From: a virus | Strand: one strand, 5' to 3' | Virus record (IMG/VR): IMGVR_UViG_3300044950_001033 | Span: 1-59,978 of that record | DNA length: 59,978 nucleotides | Part shown: positions 53,389 to 59,978 of the stretch, piece by piece | Numbering within the stretch: position 1 is the first letter of the stretch | How the letters are laid out: every line of letters starts with the position of its first letter | Position numbers and translations under genes: made by a program | Notes under the pieces: model-generated | Told to the model about the DNA's origin: nothing | Seen by the model: only the letters and a program-made list of their open reading frames with translations | Database searches by the model: none

Positions 53389-55504
53389 TATTGCGGTAAC
53401 AGGGGATTGTTCTAACACAAATGCGGGGATTATAAGCCTGTTTTTAACAGGTGGGACAGAACCTTATACAGTGCAATGGCAATCACCATTAACTCAAGTT
53501 GATGTTGTTACGACAAACGCCTCTACTGTTACAAATTTATCTGCATCAACATATGCTGCTAGGGTAAATGATAGTACATTACCTACCAACTCAGAATTTT
53601 ACATAAACATTCCTGTGTCTAGTGGGGTTTGTACTTCAATAACATCAGTAAACAATACAACATGTAATCTACCTAATGGTTTTGTTACGGTTGGGTCAAC
53701 ATCAATATACTCATCAACAATTTTTTATTTATTTGATTCAAACAATAATTTTCTTAATTCGGGTTCTACAAATACTGATAGCTTTACCTTTAGTAATTTA
53801 AGTGCCAGTACTTATTCCATAGAAGCTCTTGATTTAGGAGGTTGCACTGGGTTGAGCCAAAGTTTTATTGTAAATAATTCAAATGAGTTTGACTATGGTT
53901 TATATGTAGTCCCAAATTCAAGTTGTGGAGGTTCACCAATTGGTAAAATAATAGTGACGGGTCAAACAGGAATATCACCATATCAATATCTTTGGAGTGA
54001 TGGACAAACAGGAAGTACTATTACTGGATTAACTATGGGTAATTACTCTGTTCAGGTTACGGATTCATTAGGGTGTGATATTACAAAATCGGCATACCTT
54101 GAAAATGTTGACCCAGTTGGATTTGCTTTAGTAACATCTACAGCACCAAGTTGTCTCCAAAGTAATGGAGTTATTACCGTAACTTTAACAGGAGGTACTG
54201 CGCCATATTATTACTCGGCTTCAACAGGAAATGTTGAGGTTTCCTATTCTCAAAGTTATACTATTTCAGGTTTAACTGCAGGTAACTATCAATTTCAAGT
54301 TACAGACGCGGCATATTGTCAATCATCTGTGGGTACAACATTGGCAACACCTGGAGGAATAACCTCTGTCTCTGTAACTAGTCAAAATTCAACATGTTCA
54401 AGTGTTAATGGTCAAATTCAAATTTCTGTTGTTGGAGGAAGTTTACCTTATACATATACTTTAATTTCTCCTAACGGTAACACATTAAATGTTAGTAATT
54501 CTCAAACAACATATGTTTTTGACGGGCTATCTTCGGGAACGTATACTGTAGCTGTTGCAGATTCAACAGGGTGTTCTAATATACAAGAAATTACAATTGT
54601 TGCTCAAAACAAATATACAATTTCTACGGAAGTTACCTCAACATCATGTAATCAAAATAATGGAAAAATAAAAATATACACAACAACAGGAAGCACATTA
54701 CCATTAGACTATTCTATTGATGGATTGTATAACATTATTGATACTAACTTAAGCGCAGTAACATTTAATAATTTAACTGCCGGAAGTCATGTTGTAACGG
54801 TTACCGACGCTGATGGATGTGTTCAAACAAAAAATGTGTTGATACCATTTAGTCAAAAATTAGATTTTTCATTGTATAGTACTTCTTGTGGTAGTGGAAA
54901 TAGTGGGCAAATAACAGCCTTTATTACATCAGGTGAACCACCATTTAACTTTAATTGGTCTGATAATATTCCTAACGAACCTCAACAAATTCAAGTTTCA
55001 GGGTTGACAGGAGGAACATATAGTTTAACCGTAGTAGATAATAACGGATGTTCTTTAAAAAGAACTGCAACAATCACATGTAATCAAAATTATGTTTCAT
55101 ATCAAACTTATGTTATGGGCGAAGAAATATTTAGAGTTTCATCACCTACTAAGTTTGGATTATTACAAATGTTGAATGAGGGTTATTTTGACTTAACATC
55201 AGGAAATACAAATTGTGATTTAGTTAATGCAACATTTACTGTGAAAGTTTCAGTTAATCCTGCAGGATTAACAACAAGTCAAACTTTCTTTACAGGAACA
55301 ACATTAGTTCAGGTACCTACTGATAATTTATATTACGATGCCCTTAGACAATTATTATTAAGTGTTCCTGGAGTTGGTAATGTTAGTATTGATGCTCTTG
55401 ATAATCAAATAACTATTGAAACTAGTAGAGATAATACATCTTTAGAGGGTCAAGAAATTATTATTGATTTGATAATTGTTTACGATATAATGTGTTTATC
55501 ATGA
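53369..55504 (+). CDS. Tail-tip protein with SprB-like repeats
   Basis: This 711-residue protein is built of about seven beta units of roughly 75-85 residues. Several show a pattern like GGTxPYxYxW, then a SGLTxGxYxxxVTDxxGC end (for example GLTMGNYSVQVTDSLGC, GLTAGNYQFQVTDAAYC, GLTGGTYSLTVVDNNGC). This is the SprB-type repeat, widespread in Bacteroidota surface adhesins and gliding proteins such as SprB of Flavobacterium. After about residue 575 a separate C-terminal domain follows (SYQTYVMGEEIFRV). In a phage it may help contact the host cell, or display host-like domains on the tail tip. It overlaps the upstream gene by twenty bases and the next by four. Confidence 0.8.
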   Translation: MASFNYSIAVTGDCSNTNAGIISLFLTGGTEPYTVQWQSPLTQVDVVTTNASTVTNLSASTYAARVNDSTLPTNSEFYINIPVSSGVCTSITSVNNTTCNLPNGFVTVGSTSIYSSTIFYLFDSNNNFLNSGSTNTDSFTFSNLSASTYSIEALDLGGCTGLSQSFIVNNSNEFDYGLYVVPNSSCGGSPIGKIIVTGQTGISPYQYLWSDGQTGSTITGLTMGNYSVQVTDSLGCDITKSAYLENVDPVGFALVTSTAPSCLQSNGVITVTLTGGTAPYYYSASTGNVEVSYSQSYTISGLTAGNYQFQVTDAAYCQSSVGTTLATPGGITSVSVTSQNSTCSSVNGQIQISVVGGSLPYTYTLISPNGNTLNVSNSQTTYVFDGLSSGTYTVAVADSTGCSNIQEITIVAQNKYTISTEVTSTSCNQNNGKIKIYTTTGSTLPLDYSIDGLYNIIDTNLSAVTFNNLTAGSHVVTVTDADGCVQTKNVLIPFSQKLDFSLYSTSCGSGNSGQITAFITSGEPPFNFNWSDNIPNEPQQIQVSGLTGGTYSLTVVDNNGCSLKRTATITCNQNYVSYQTYVMGEEIFRVSSPTKFGLLQMLNEGYFDLTSGNTNCDLVNATFTVKVSVNPAGLTTSQTFFTGTTLVQVPTDNLYYDALRQLLLSVPGVGNVSIDALDNQITIETSRDNTSLEGQEIIIDLIIVYDIMCLS
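53400..55090 (+). repeat. SprB-like repeat region in the 53369 gene
   Basis: About seven related beta units of 75-85 residues occur in tandem. The repeats share a position pattern (Gly-Gly, Pro-Tyr, then Asp-x-x-Gly-Cys) but differ strongly in DNA, so they are old repeats, not recent duplications. Confidence 0.75.
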
Positions 55505-55800
55505 CCCAAGTAAGAATAACCGAAATATCTGGTAGTACTGCCTACCCAATTAGTGTCTTTATATCAGACATTTATCTTAATTATCAAACTTTGTTAGGTA
55601 CTATTAGTGGTGCGGTTCCTCCTGTTGTTGAATACAATACTACAATACCATCAATTTTCCAATCAGCGCCTCAAATTGTTTTGACATTAACTGATAATAA
55701 TAATTGTGAAGTTTTTAAAGTTTTGGATTGTACATTCGGATGTACTTTCTTAATTACTATTGAATTAGCATCATGTGTTGTTAATATGGTTATTGAATAA
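55501..55800 (+). CDS. Small tail-tip protein, 99 residues
   Basis: This protein is taken to start at the ATG at 55501, which overlaps the previous TGA in the common ATGA fashion; a GTG three codons upstream (55492) would extend it to 102 residues. It is beta-rich with four cysteines near the C-terminus (CEVFKVLDCTFGC, ASCVVN), perhaps two disulfides. It shares a general look with the N-terminal 75 residues of the next protein (TAYPISVFIS versus [10 protein letters not shown]), so both may have a related attachment domain; this is a weak inference. It is the last gene of the coupled tail-tip chain. Confidence 0.68.
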   Translation: MTQVRITEISGSTAYPISVFISDIYLNYQTLLGTISGAVPPVVEYNTTIPSIFQSAPQIVLTLTDNNNCEVFKVLDCTFGCTFLITIELASCVVNMVIE

Positions 55801-55864
55801 TACCAACATTATTATTTCATTTTAATTTTTTCTAATAGTTTTTACTGAAATAGAATAGTTAAGG

Positions 55865-55871
55865 TATTTAT
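55865..55871 (+). promoter_or_regulatory. TATTTAT element before the Thr/Pro-rich gene
   Basis: TATTTATTTAATAAAAAC lies 16 bases before the ATG at 55888, in an 87-base gap. A weak inverted repeat (TATTTCA/TGAAATA) in the same gap is not convincing as a terminator. Confidence 0.4.
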
Positions 55872-55887
55872 TTAATAAAAACTACGG

Positions 55888-58104
55888 ATGTCCATATACA
55901 CAATAATTGTAACAAATAACGCCCCTGGATGTGCAGCTGAAATTGAACAACAATTAACAGTAGCAGGTTGTACCTCATATATTGTAAAATTAGCGTCAAA
56001 TTCAAATGCTTTAGGACCATTTAATGTATATGTAGACACTACATTAATTTATTCTGCGGTGACAAGAAATAACATGCTTATGGGTGTTATTCTCCCATTA
56101 GATTGTGCTACATCAACACCAACAATTACTCCAACAAATACACCAACTACTCCTCCGTCTTCTACTTCAACACCAACTTCAACACCAACTTCAACACCAA
56201 CCGAAACAATGACACCAACTCCTTCAGTTACTATAGGTGCAACACCTACATCGACTGAAACTCAAACACCTACGCCAACTCAAACTCAAACTCAAACTCC
56301 GACTAATACGGCTACGCCAACTAATACGGCTACGCCAACTAATACCGCAACTCCAACTAATACCGCAACTCCAACTAATACAGAGACACCAACACCGACT
56401 GAAACTCCGACTAATACTGCTACGCCAACTAATACCGCAACTCCAACTAATACAGAGACACCAACTCCAACAGAAACTCCAACTCAAACTGCTACGCCAA
56501 GTCAAACGGAGACTCAAACTCAAACACCAACTCAAACCGCTACGCCAAGTCAAACCGCTACGCCAACTAATACAGAAACACCTACACAAACTCAAACTGC
56601 GACAAATACAGAAACTCCGACTCAAACTCAAACACCAACTCAAACTTCAACAGAAACTCCAACTCAAACTTCAACGGAAACTCCAACACCAACCGAAACA
56701 ATGACACCAACTCCTTCAGTTACTATAGGTGCAACACCTACTATGACTGAAACTCAAACACCTACTACAACAGAAACTCCAACAGAAACTCCAACTCAAA
56801 CTGCTACGCCAAGTCAAACGGAGACCCCAACTCAAACCCCAACTCAAACTAATACAGAGACACCAACTCAAACTCAAACTGCAACAAATACAGAGACACC
56901 AACTCAAACTCAAACACCAACTCAAACTTCAACAGAAACTCCAACAGAAACTCCAACTCAAACTGCAACGCAAACTGCGACTCAAACTCAAAGTCAGACA
57001 CCTACAACGACTACTACTTCAACTGCGACTCCAACTCAAACTCCAACTAATAGTGAGACGCCGACTAATACTGCTACGCCAAGTCAAACATCAACACCAA
57101 GTCAAACTGCAACACCAAGTCAAACTGCGAGTCCAAGTCAAACCTCAACACCAAGTCAAACTGCGAGTCCAAGTCAAACTGCGAGTCCAAGTCAAACGGC
57201 AACGCCAAGTCAAACTGCTACGCCAAGTCAAACTGCTACGCCAAGTCAAACTGCAACTCAAACCGCTACTCCGAGTCAAACCGCTACTCCGAGTCAAACC
57301 GCTACGCCAAGTCAAACAGCAACTCCAAGTCAAACAGCAACTCCAAGTCAAACGGCTACTCAAACCGCTACACCAAGTCAAACTGCCACCCCAAGTCAAA
57401 CTGCTACGCCAACAAATACTACAACTCCAACACAAAGTCAAACACCAACCAATACGGCAACACCAACTAATACAACAACACAAACACCAACTAATACGAC
57501 AACTATGACACCAACACCTTCAACAACACCTCCAGGATTAACCGCATACTTGTTTATTGACCGAAGTGATGCAACACTTAGAACGGCCTTAAATAATTAT
57601 ATGGCGGCTCAAGGAAGTGCATTTAGAGGATTTAATATTAATAACGTGACTAATACTGTCCAAGCAACATTTGATGCTCAAATGAACGCATATATCGCTT
57701 ATAGTGGTTGGGGTGTTAGTGAACCTGCAATATTTACTGCCCCAATATCAACAACATCTGGTGGGGTTGACGTATGGGGTAATACAATTACTGCTTACAA
57801 ATTCCAAACAATTCAAGTTCCAAACACTACAGTTCCTTCAGGTGAGATTGCTTGGTATACATGGATAGTTGCAACAGGTGCGACAAACGGACAAAAATAT
57901 TCAACCATTAAAAACGGTAGTTCAAATCCGCCATTAACCGACACAGTTGTTAATGCCGTAACTAATAATTTAGTTGTTAATTATAGTGGGTCAACAAATA
58001 TACCGGCAGGAACATATAGAGTTTATACAACAAAAACCGCGTCAGGTCTTAACATTAATAATCTTGGTAATAATTGGTATTTCCAAGGAGGGTCTTTAGT
58101 ATAA
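55888..58104 (+). CDS. Thr/Pro-rich mucin-like fibre protein
   Basis: This 738-residue protein has three parts: an N-terminal beta domain (1 to about 74) with four cysteines that could attach it to the tail; a long low-complexity shaft (about 75-548) made of short Thr-Pro-x-x units such as [12 protein letters not shown] and [12 protein letters not shown]; and a C-terminal globular domain (about 549-738) rich in Trp/Tyr/Gly/Asn ([22 protein letters not shown] at the end) that may be the receptor-binding head. Thr-rich shafts could be extended and possibly glycosylated. Two distinct long units of the shaft are exact DNA repeats. No known adhesin family can be named. The reading frame is intact through all repeats. 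Confidence 0.8.
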   Translation: MSIYTIIVTNNAPGCAAEIEQQLTVAGCTSYIVKLASNSNALGPFNVYVDTTLIYSAVTRNNMLMGVILPLDCATSTPTITPTNTPTTPPSSTSTPTSTPTSTPTETMTPTPSVTIGATPTSTETQTPTPTQTQTQTPTNTATPTNTATPTNTATPTNTATPTNTETPTPTETPTNTATPTNTATPTNTETPTPTETPTQTATPSQTETQTQTPTQTATPSQTATPTNTETPTQTQTATNTETPTQTQTPTQTSTETPTQTSTETPTPTETMTPTPSVTIGATPTMTETQTPTTTETPTETPTQTATPSQTETPTQTPTQTNTETPTQTQTATNTETPTQTQTPTQTSTETPTETPTQTATQTATQTQSQTPTTTTTSTATPTQTPTNSETPTNTATPSQTSTPSQTATPSQTASPSQTSTPSQTASPSQTASPSQTATPSQTATPSQTATPSQTATQTATPSQTATPSQTATPSQTATPSQTATPSQTATQTATPSQTATPSQTATPTNTTTPTQSQTPTNTATPTNTTTQTPTNTTTMTPTPSTTPPGLTAYLFIDRSDATLRTALNNYMAAQGSAFRGFNINNVTNTVQATFDAQMNAYIAYSGWGVSEPAIFTAPISTTSGGVDVWGNTITAYKFQTIQVPNTTVPSGEIAWYTWIVATGATNGQKYSTIKNGSSNPPLTDTVVNAVTNNLVVNYSGSTNIPAGTYRVYTTKTASGLNINNLGNNWYFQGGSLV
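56192..56249 (+). repeat. Direct repeat copy 1 (58 bases)
   Basis: A 58-base block encoding [18 protein letters not shown] is repeated exactly at 56684-56741, an offset of 492 bases. It indicates an in-frame segmental duplication within the shaft. Confidence 0.85.
56684..56741 (+). repeat. Direct repeat copy 2 (58 bases)
   Basis: This is the exact second copy of the 56192-56249 block, 492 bases (164 codons) away, keeping the reading frame. Confidence 0.85.
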
Positions 58105-58143
58105 AAATAAAAAAATAGATAACCATTAAATATAACAAATAAT

Positions 58144-59978
58144 ATGAGCTTTAATTATAAAAATCCAATTTCGACCACCATTTTACAAGCCCCCGATTCG
58201 GTAACCAGAATTAGTACCGATGGAACTAATTTTAGCGTCCTTGGTATTGGTGGTTACATGGAGGTATTTTATTTATCCAATTTAAATTGGATAATTCCTC
58301 CTCAAACATTAATTGATGGTGGATTGGTTGAATATTCAGGAAATACAACTCCAATAAGTTTTTATTATAATGTTCCATTTGATTATTTTAATATTTTAAA
58401 TCTTAATAATGACGGTATTTCTAGTGGTCGTAGAAGATTAGGTATGCAAGTTTATGTTCAGGAAACTGACACAGTATATCAATATACTATGACAGGATTT
58501 ACTGCGATGTGGGATGCGGCAGAAGCGGTAGGGTCAGTTATAGATACTGGTAATGGTTATGAGGTTTATAACGACACCACTGAAGGAACAACATTTATTA
58601 ATGCTTGGACAGCCTCAACTATTGAAGGTGTTGGTGGTGTCACAAAAAATGATGCAAGATGGCAAATATTTTGGGGTACTGACGTTCAAATCACAGGTGG
58701 AACTTATTATTCAGGGACATCTGATTTAGATTTATACAATAGTTCTGGTGGTACAATAACAATTTCAGGATTTACCGCACCAATTACGGGTGGAACATAT
58801 AATAGTGGGTCACAAACACTATCACTTAATAGTGCAGGAGGTTCTAGTATTGATATAACAGGGTTTACAAGTGGTGGAGGTAATCCTCTTACCGTTTATG
58901 ATGCCACGTCAGGTGTAACAGTCTCAAATGTTACAGGTATGACATTTTCAGGTGCTTCCGTTATTAATAATGGAGGTGGTAATATAACAATTAATTTTAC
59001 AGGAGGAACGGGAACCGCTGGGTCAAGTGGTACTTCAGGTACTAGTGGAACAGATGGTACTTCAGGTACTAGTGGAACTGATGGTTCATCAGGTACTAGT
59101 GGAACAGATGGTTCAAGCGGAACTTCAGGTACAGATGGTTCATCAGGAACTAGCGGAACAGATGGTTCATCAGGAACTTCAGGTACTAGCGGAACAGATG
59201 GTTCTTCAGGAACTTCAGGTACTAGCGGAACAGATGGTTCATCAGGAACTTCAGGTACGGATGGTTCAAGCGGTACTTCAGGTACGGATGGTTCTTCAGG
59301 AACTTCAGGTACAGATGGTTCTTCAGGAACTAGCGGAACAGATGGTTCTTCAGGAACTAGCGGAACAGATGGTTCAAGCGGTACTTCAGGTACGGATGGA
59401 ACTTCAGGAACTTCAGGTACAGATGGTTCTTCAGGAACTTCAGGTACTAGCGGAACAGATGGTTCTTCAGGAACTTCAGGTACTAGCGGAACAGATGGTT
59501 CATCAGGAACTTCAGGTACGGATGGTAGTTCAGGAACTTCAGGTACGGATGGTTCTTCAGGAACTTCAGGTACAGATGGTTCTTCAGGAACTTCAGGTAC
59601 TAGCGGAACAGATGGTTCTTCAGGAACTTCAGGTACGGATGGTAGTTCAGGAACTAGCGGAACAGACGGAACTAGCGGAACAGACGGAACTAGCGGAACA
59701 GACGGAACTTCAGGAACTAGCGGAACAGATGGTTCTTCAGGAACTTCAGGTACTAGCGGAACAGATGGTTCATCAGGAACTTCAGGTACGGATGGTAGTT
59801 CAGGAACTTCAGGTACGGATGGTTCTTCAGGAACTTCAGGTACAGATGGTTCTTCAGGAACTTCAGGTACTAGCGGAACAGATGGTTCTTCAGGAACTTC
59901 AGGTACGGATGGTAGTTCAGGAACTAGCGGAACAGACGGAACTTCAGGAACTAGCGGAACAGATGGTTCTTCAGGAAC
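58144..59978 (+). CDS. Collagen-like tail fibre protein (3' end outside the window)
   Basis: This open frame starts at the ATG at 58144 and has no stop up to the window end, giving at least 611 residues. The first 286 residues form a globular, beta-rich N-terminal part (MSFNYKNPISTTILQAPDSV, ending INNGGGNITINFTGG) that may attach to the tail. From about residue 290 the protein is an uninterrupted Gly-X-Y run made of GTS, GTD and GSS triplets with almost no proline. Collagen-like shafts occur in phage tail fibres and could form a stiff trimeric rod. No TATTTAT element precedes it; it begins 39 bases after the Thr/Pro-rich gene and may be read from the same message. Confidence 0.8.
   Translation, partial: MSFNYKNPISTTILQAPDSVTRISTDGTNFSVLGIGGYMEVFYLSNLNWIIPPQTLIDGGLVEYSGNTTPISFYYNVPFDYFNILNLNNDGISSGRRRLGMQVYVQETDTVYQYTMTGFTAMWDAAEAVGSVIDTGNGYEVYNDTTEGTTFINAWTASTIEGVGGVTKNDARWQIFWGTDVQITGGTYYSGTSDLDLYNSSGGTITISGFTAPITGGTYNSGSQTLSLNSAGGSSIDITGFTSGGGNPLTVYDATSGVTVSNVTGMTFSGASVINNGGGNITINFTGGTGTAGSSGTSGTSGTDGTSGTSGTDGSSGTSGTDGSSGTSGTDGSSGTSGTDGSSGTSGTSGTDGSSGTSGTSGTDGSSGTSGTDGSSGTSGTDGSSGTSGTDGSSGTSGTDGSSGTSGTDGSSGTSGTDGTSGTSGTDGSSGTSGTSGTDGSSGTSGTSGTDGSSGTSGTDGSSGTSGTDGSSGTSGTDGSSGTSGTSGTDGSSGTSGTDGSSGTSGTDGTSGTDGTSGTDGTSGTSGTDGSSGTSGTSGTDGSSGTSGTDGSSGTSGTDGSSGTSGTDGSSGTSGTSGTDGSSGTSGTDGSSGTSGTDGTSGTSGTDGSSG
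59447..59670 (+). repeat. Long exact repeat, copy 1 (224 bases)
   Basis: By direct comparison this block recurs at 59717-59940 with no difference that I can see, an offset of 270 bases (90 codons). Identity at synonymous sites shows a recent duplication. In short-read data such a repeat can also be mis-assembled. Confidence 0.8.
59717..59940 (+). repeat. Long exact repeat, copy 2 (224 bases)
   Basis: This is the second copy of the 59447-59670 block. The sequences diverge again after it, just before the window ends. Confidence 0.8.

Larger units (their letters stand above)
56110..57531 (+). repeat. Thr/Pro/Gln low-complexity repeat shaft
   Basis: About 474 codons of imperfect 2- to 6-residue repeats (TPT, TNTA, SQTA, TQTE units). 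Codons vary (act, aca, acg, acc), so the repetition is maintained at the protein level. Late in the region the units become uniform (TPSQTA), which suggests recent expansion there. Confidence 0.9.
59011..59978 (+). repeat. Collagen-like Gly-X-Y triplet repeat
   Basis: More than 320 residues of GTS/GTD/GSS triplets run to the window end without a frame break. The same triplet is spelled with different codons in neighbouring units. No proline is present, unlike vertebrate collagen. Confidence 0.92.

Noticed and set aside
55801-55887. A TATTTCA/TGAAATA inverted repeat as a terminator
   Set aside because: The 7-base AT-rich arms are about 30 bases apart and no T-run follows, so the stem would be unstable.
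56237-57508. Several long open frames on both strands across the Thr/Pro-rich region
   Set aside because: They exist only because the repeats lack stop codons in other frames; their products are low-complexity (Leu/Gln/Lys or Ser/Trp/Cys repeats) and they are shadows of the 55888-58104 gene.
59011-59978. Dense short repeats that could look like a CRISPR array
   Set aside because: The repeats are in-frame Gly-X-Y codons with no unique spacers of constant length and no cas genes nearby; they encode a collagen-like shaft.
53369-59978. A diversity-generating retroelement acting on the tail-tip genes
   Set aside because: No reverse transcriptase gene and no template/variable repeat pair with adenine-specific differences were seen; the repeats are low-complexity or old domain repeats.
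1-59978. tRNA genes, rRNA genes, insertion sequences, integrase or attachment sites
   Set aside because: No cloverleaf-like segments, transposase or integrase motifs or flanking direct repeats were recognised by reading; absence beyond this window cannot be judged.

Overview
This window is part of the genome of a large tailed bacteriophage with a contractile tail (a T4-like myovirus, probably an uncultured one) that most likely infects a Bacteroidota host. The phage identity rests on a long run of tail and baseplate genes (sheath, tube, tape measure, hub, gp25-like and gp6-like wedge proteins) together with T4-style replication genes (gp32-like SSB, UvsX-like recombinase, FEN-type exonuclease, gp41-like helicase, class I ribonucleotide reductase). 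The Bacteroidota assignment is an inference from three things: AT-rich DNA, start codons preceded by A/T-rich leaders instead of Shine-Dalgarno sequences, and SprB-like repeats in a tail-tip protein. No terminase, portal, major capsid protein, DNA polymerase or tRNA gene is visible, so this is only part of a larger genome.

Layout. (1) 5-4875, minus strand: a possible neck protein, then a superoxide dismutase fused to a nuclease-like domain, a SNF2-type helicase and a SET-domain protein. (2) 4922-7513, plus strand: small unknown genes, a possible neck protein and a gp15-like tail-sheath terminator. A tiny minus-strand ribbon-helix-helix gene lies at 7510-7662. (3) 7793-28633: sheath, HAD-family protein, tube, tail-assembly or baseplate-hub protein with a probable frameshifted extension, tape measure, a 1683-residue baseplate protein with an OmpA-like domain, a LysM/gp53-like protein, and a 2605-residue hub protein. 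(4) 28666-38182: two unknown genes, then SSB, UvsX, 5'-3' exonuclease, DnaB-type helicase, NrdB and NrdA. (5) 38265-55800: gp25, gp6, a 1713-residue protein with a hydrophobic segment, and a chain of overlapping baseplate and tail-tip genes. (6) 55888-59978: two low-complexity fibre-like proteins, one Thr/Pro-rich (mucin-like) and one made of collagen-like Gly-X-Y triplets that runs off the window.

How it works together. Blocks 2, 3 and 5 build the contractile tail; block 6 probably decorates it for host contact; block 4 replicates and recombines DNA and supplies deoxynucleotides. Transcription units are punctuated by strong hairpin terminators, and most begin 5-60 bases downstream of a same-sense TATTTAT element that may be the phage late promoter. 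The most unusual parts are the minus-strand SET/SNF2/SOD-nuclease cassette, a candidate +1 (or -2) frameshift just before the tape measure gene, a short MKxx(L/I/V)TE tag shared by several unrelated proteins, and the repeat-built tail-tip proteins.
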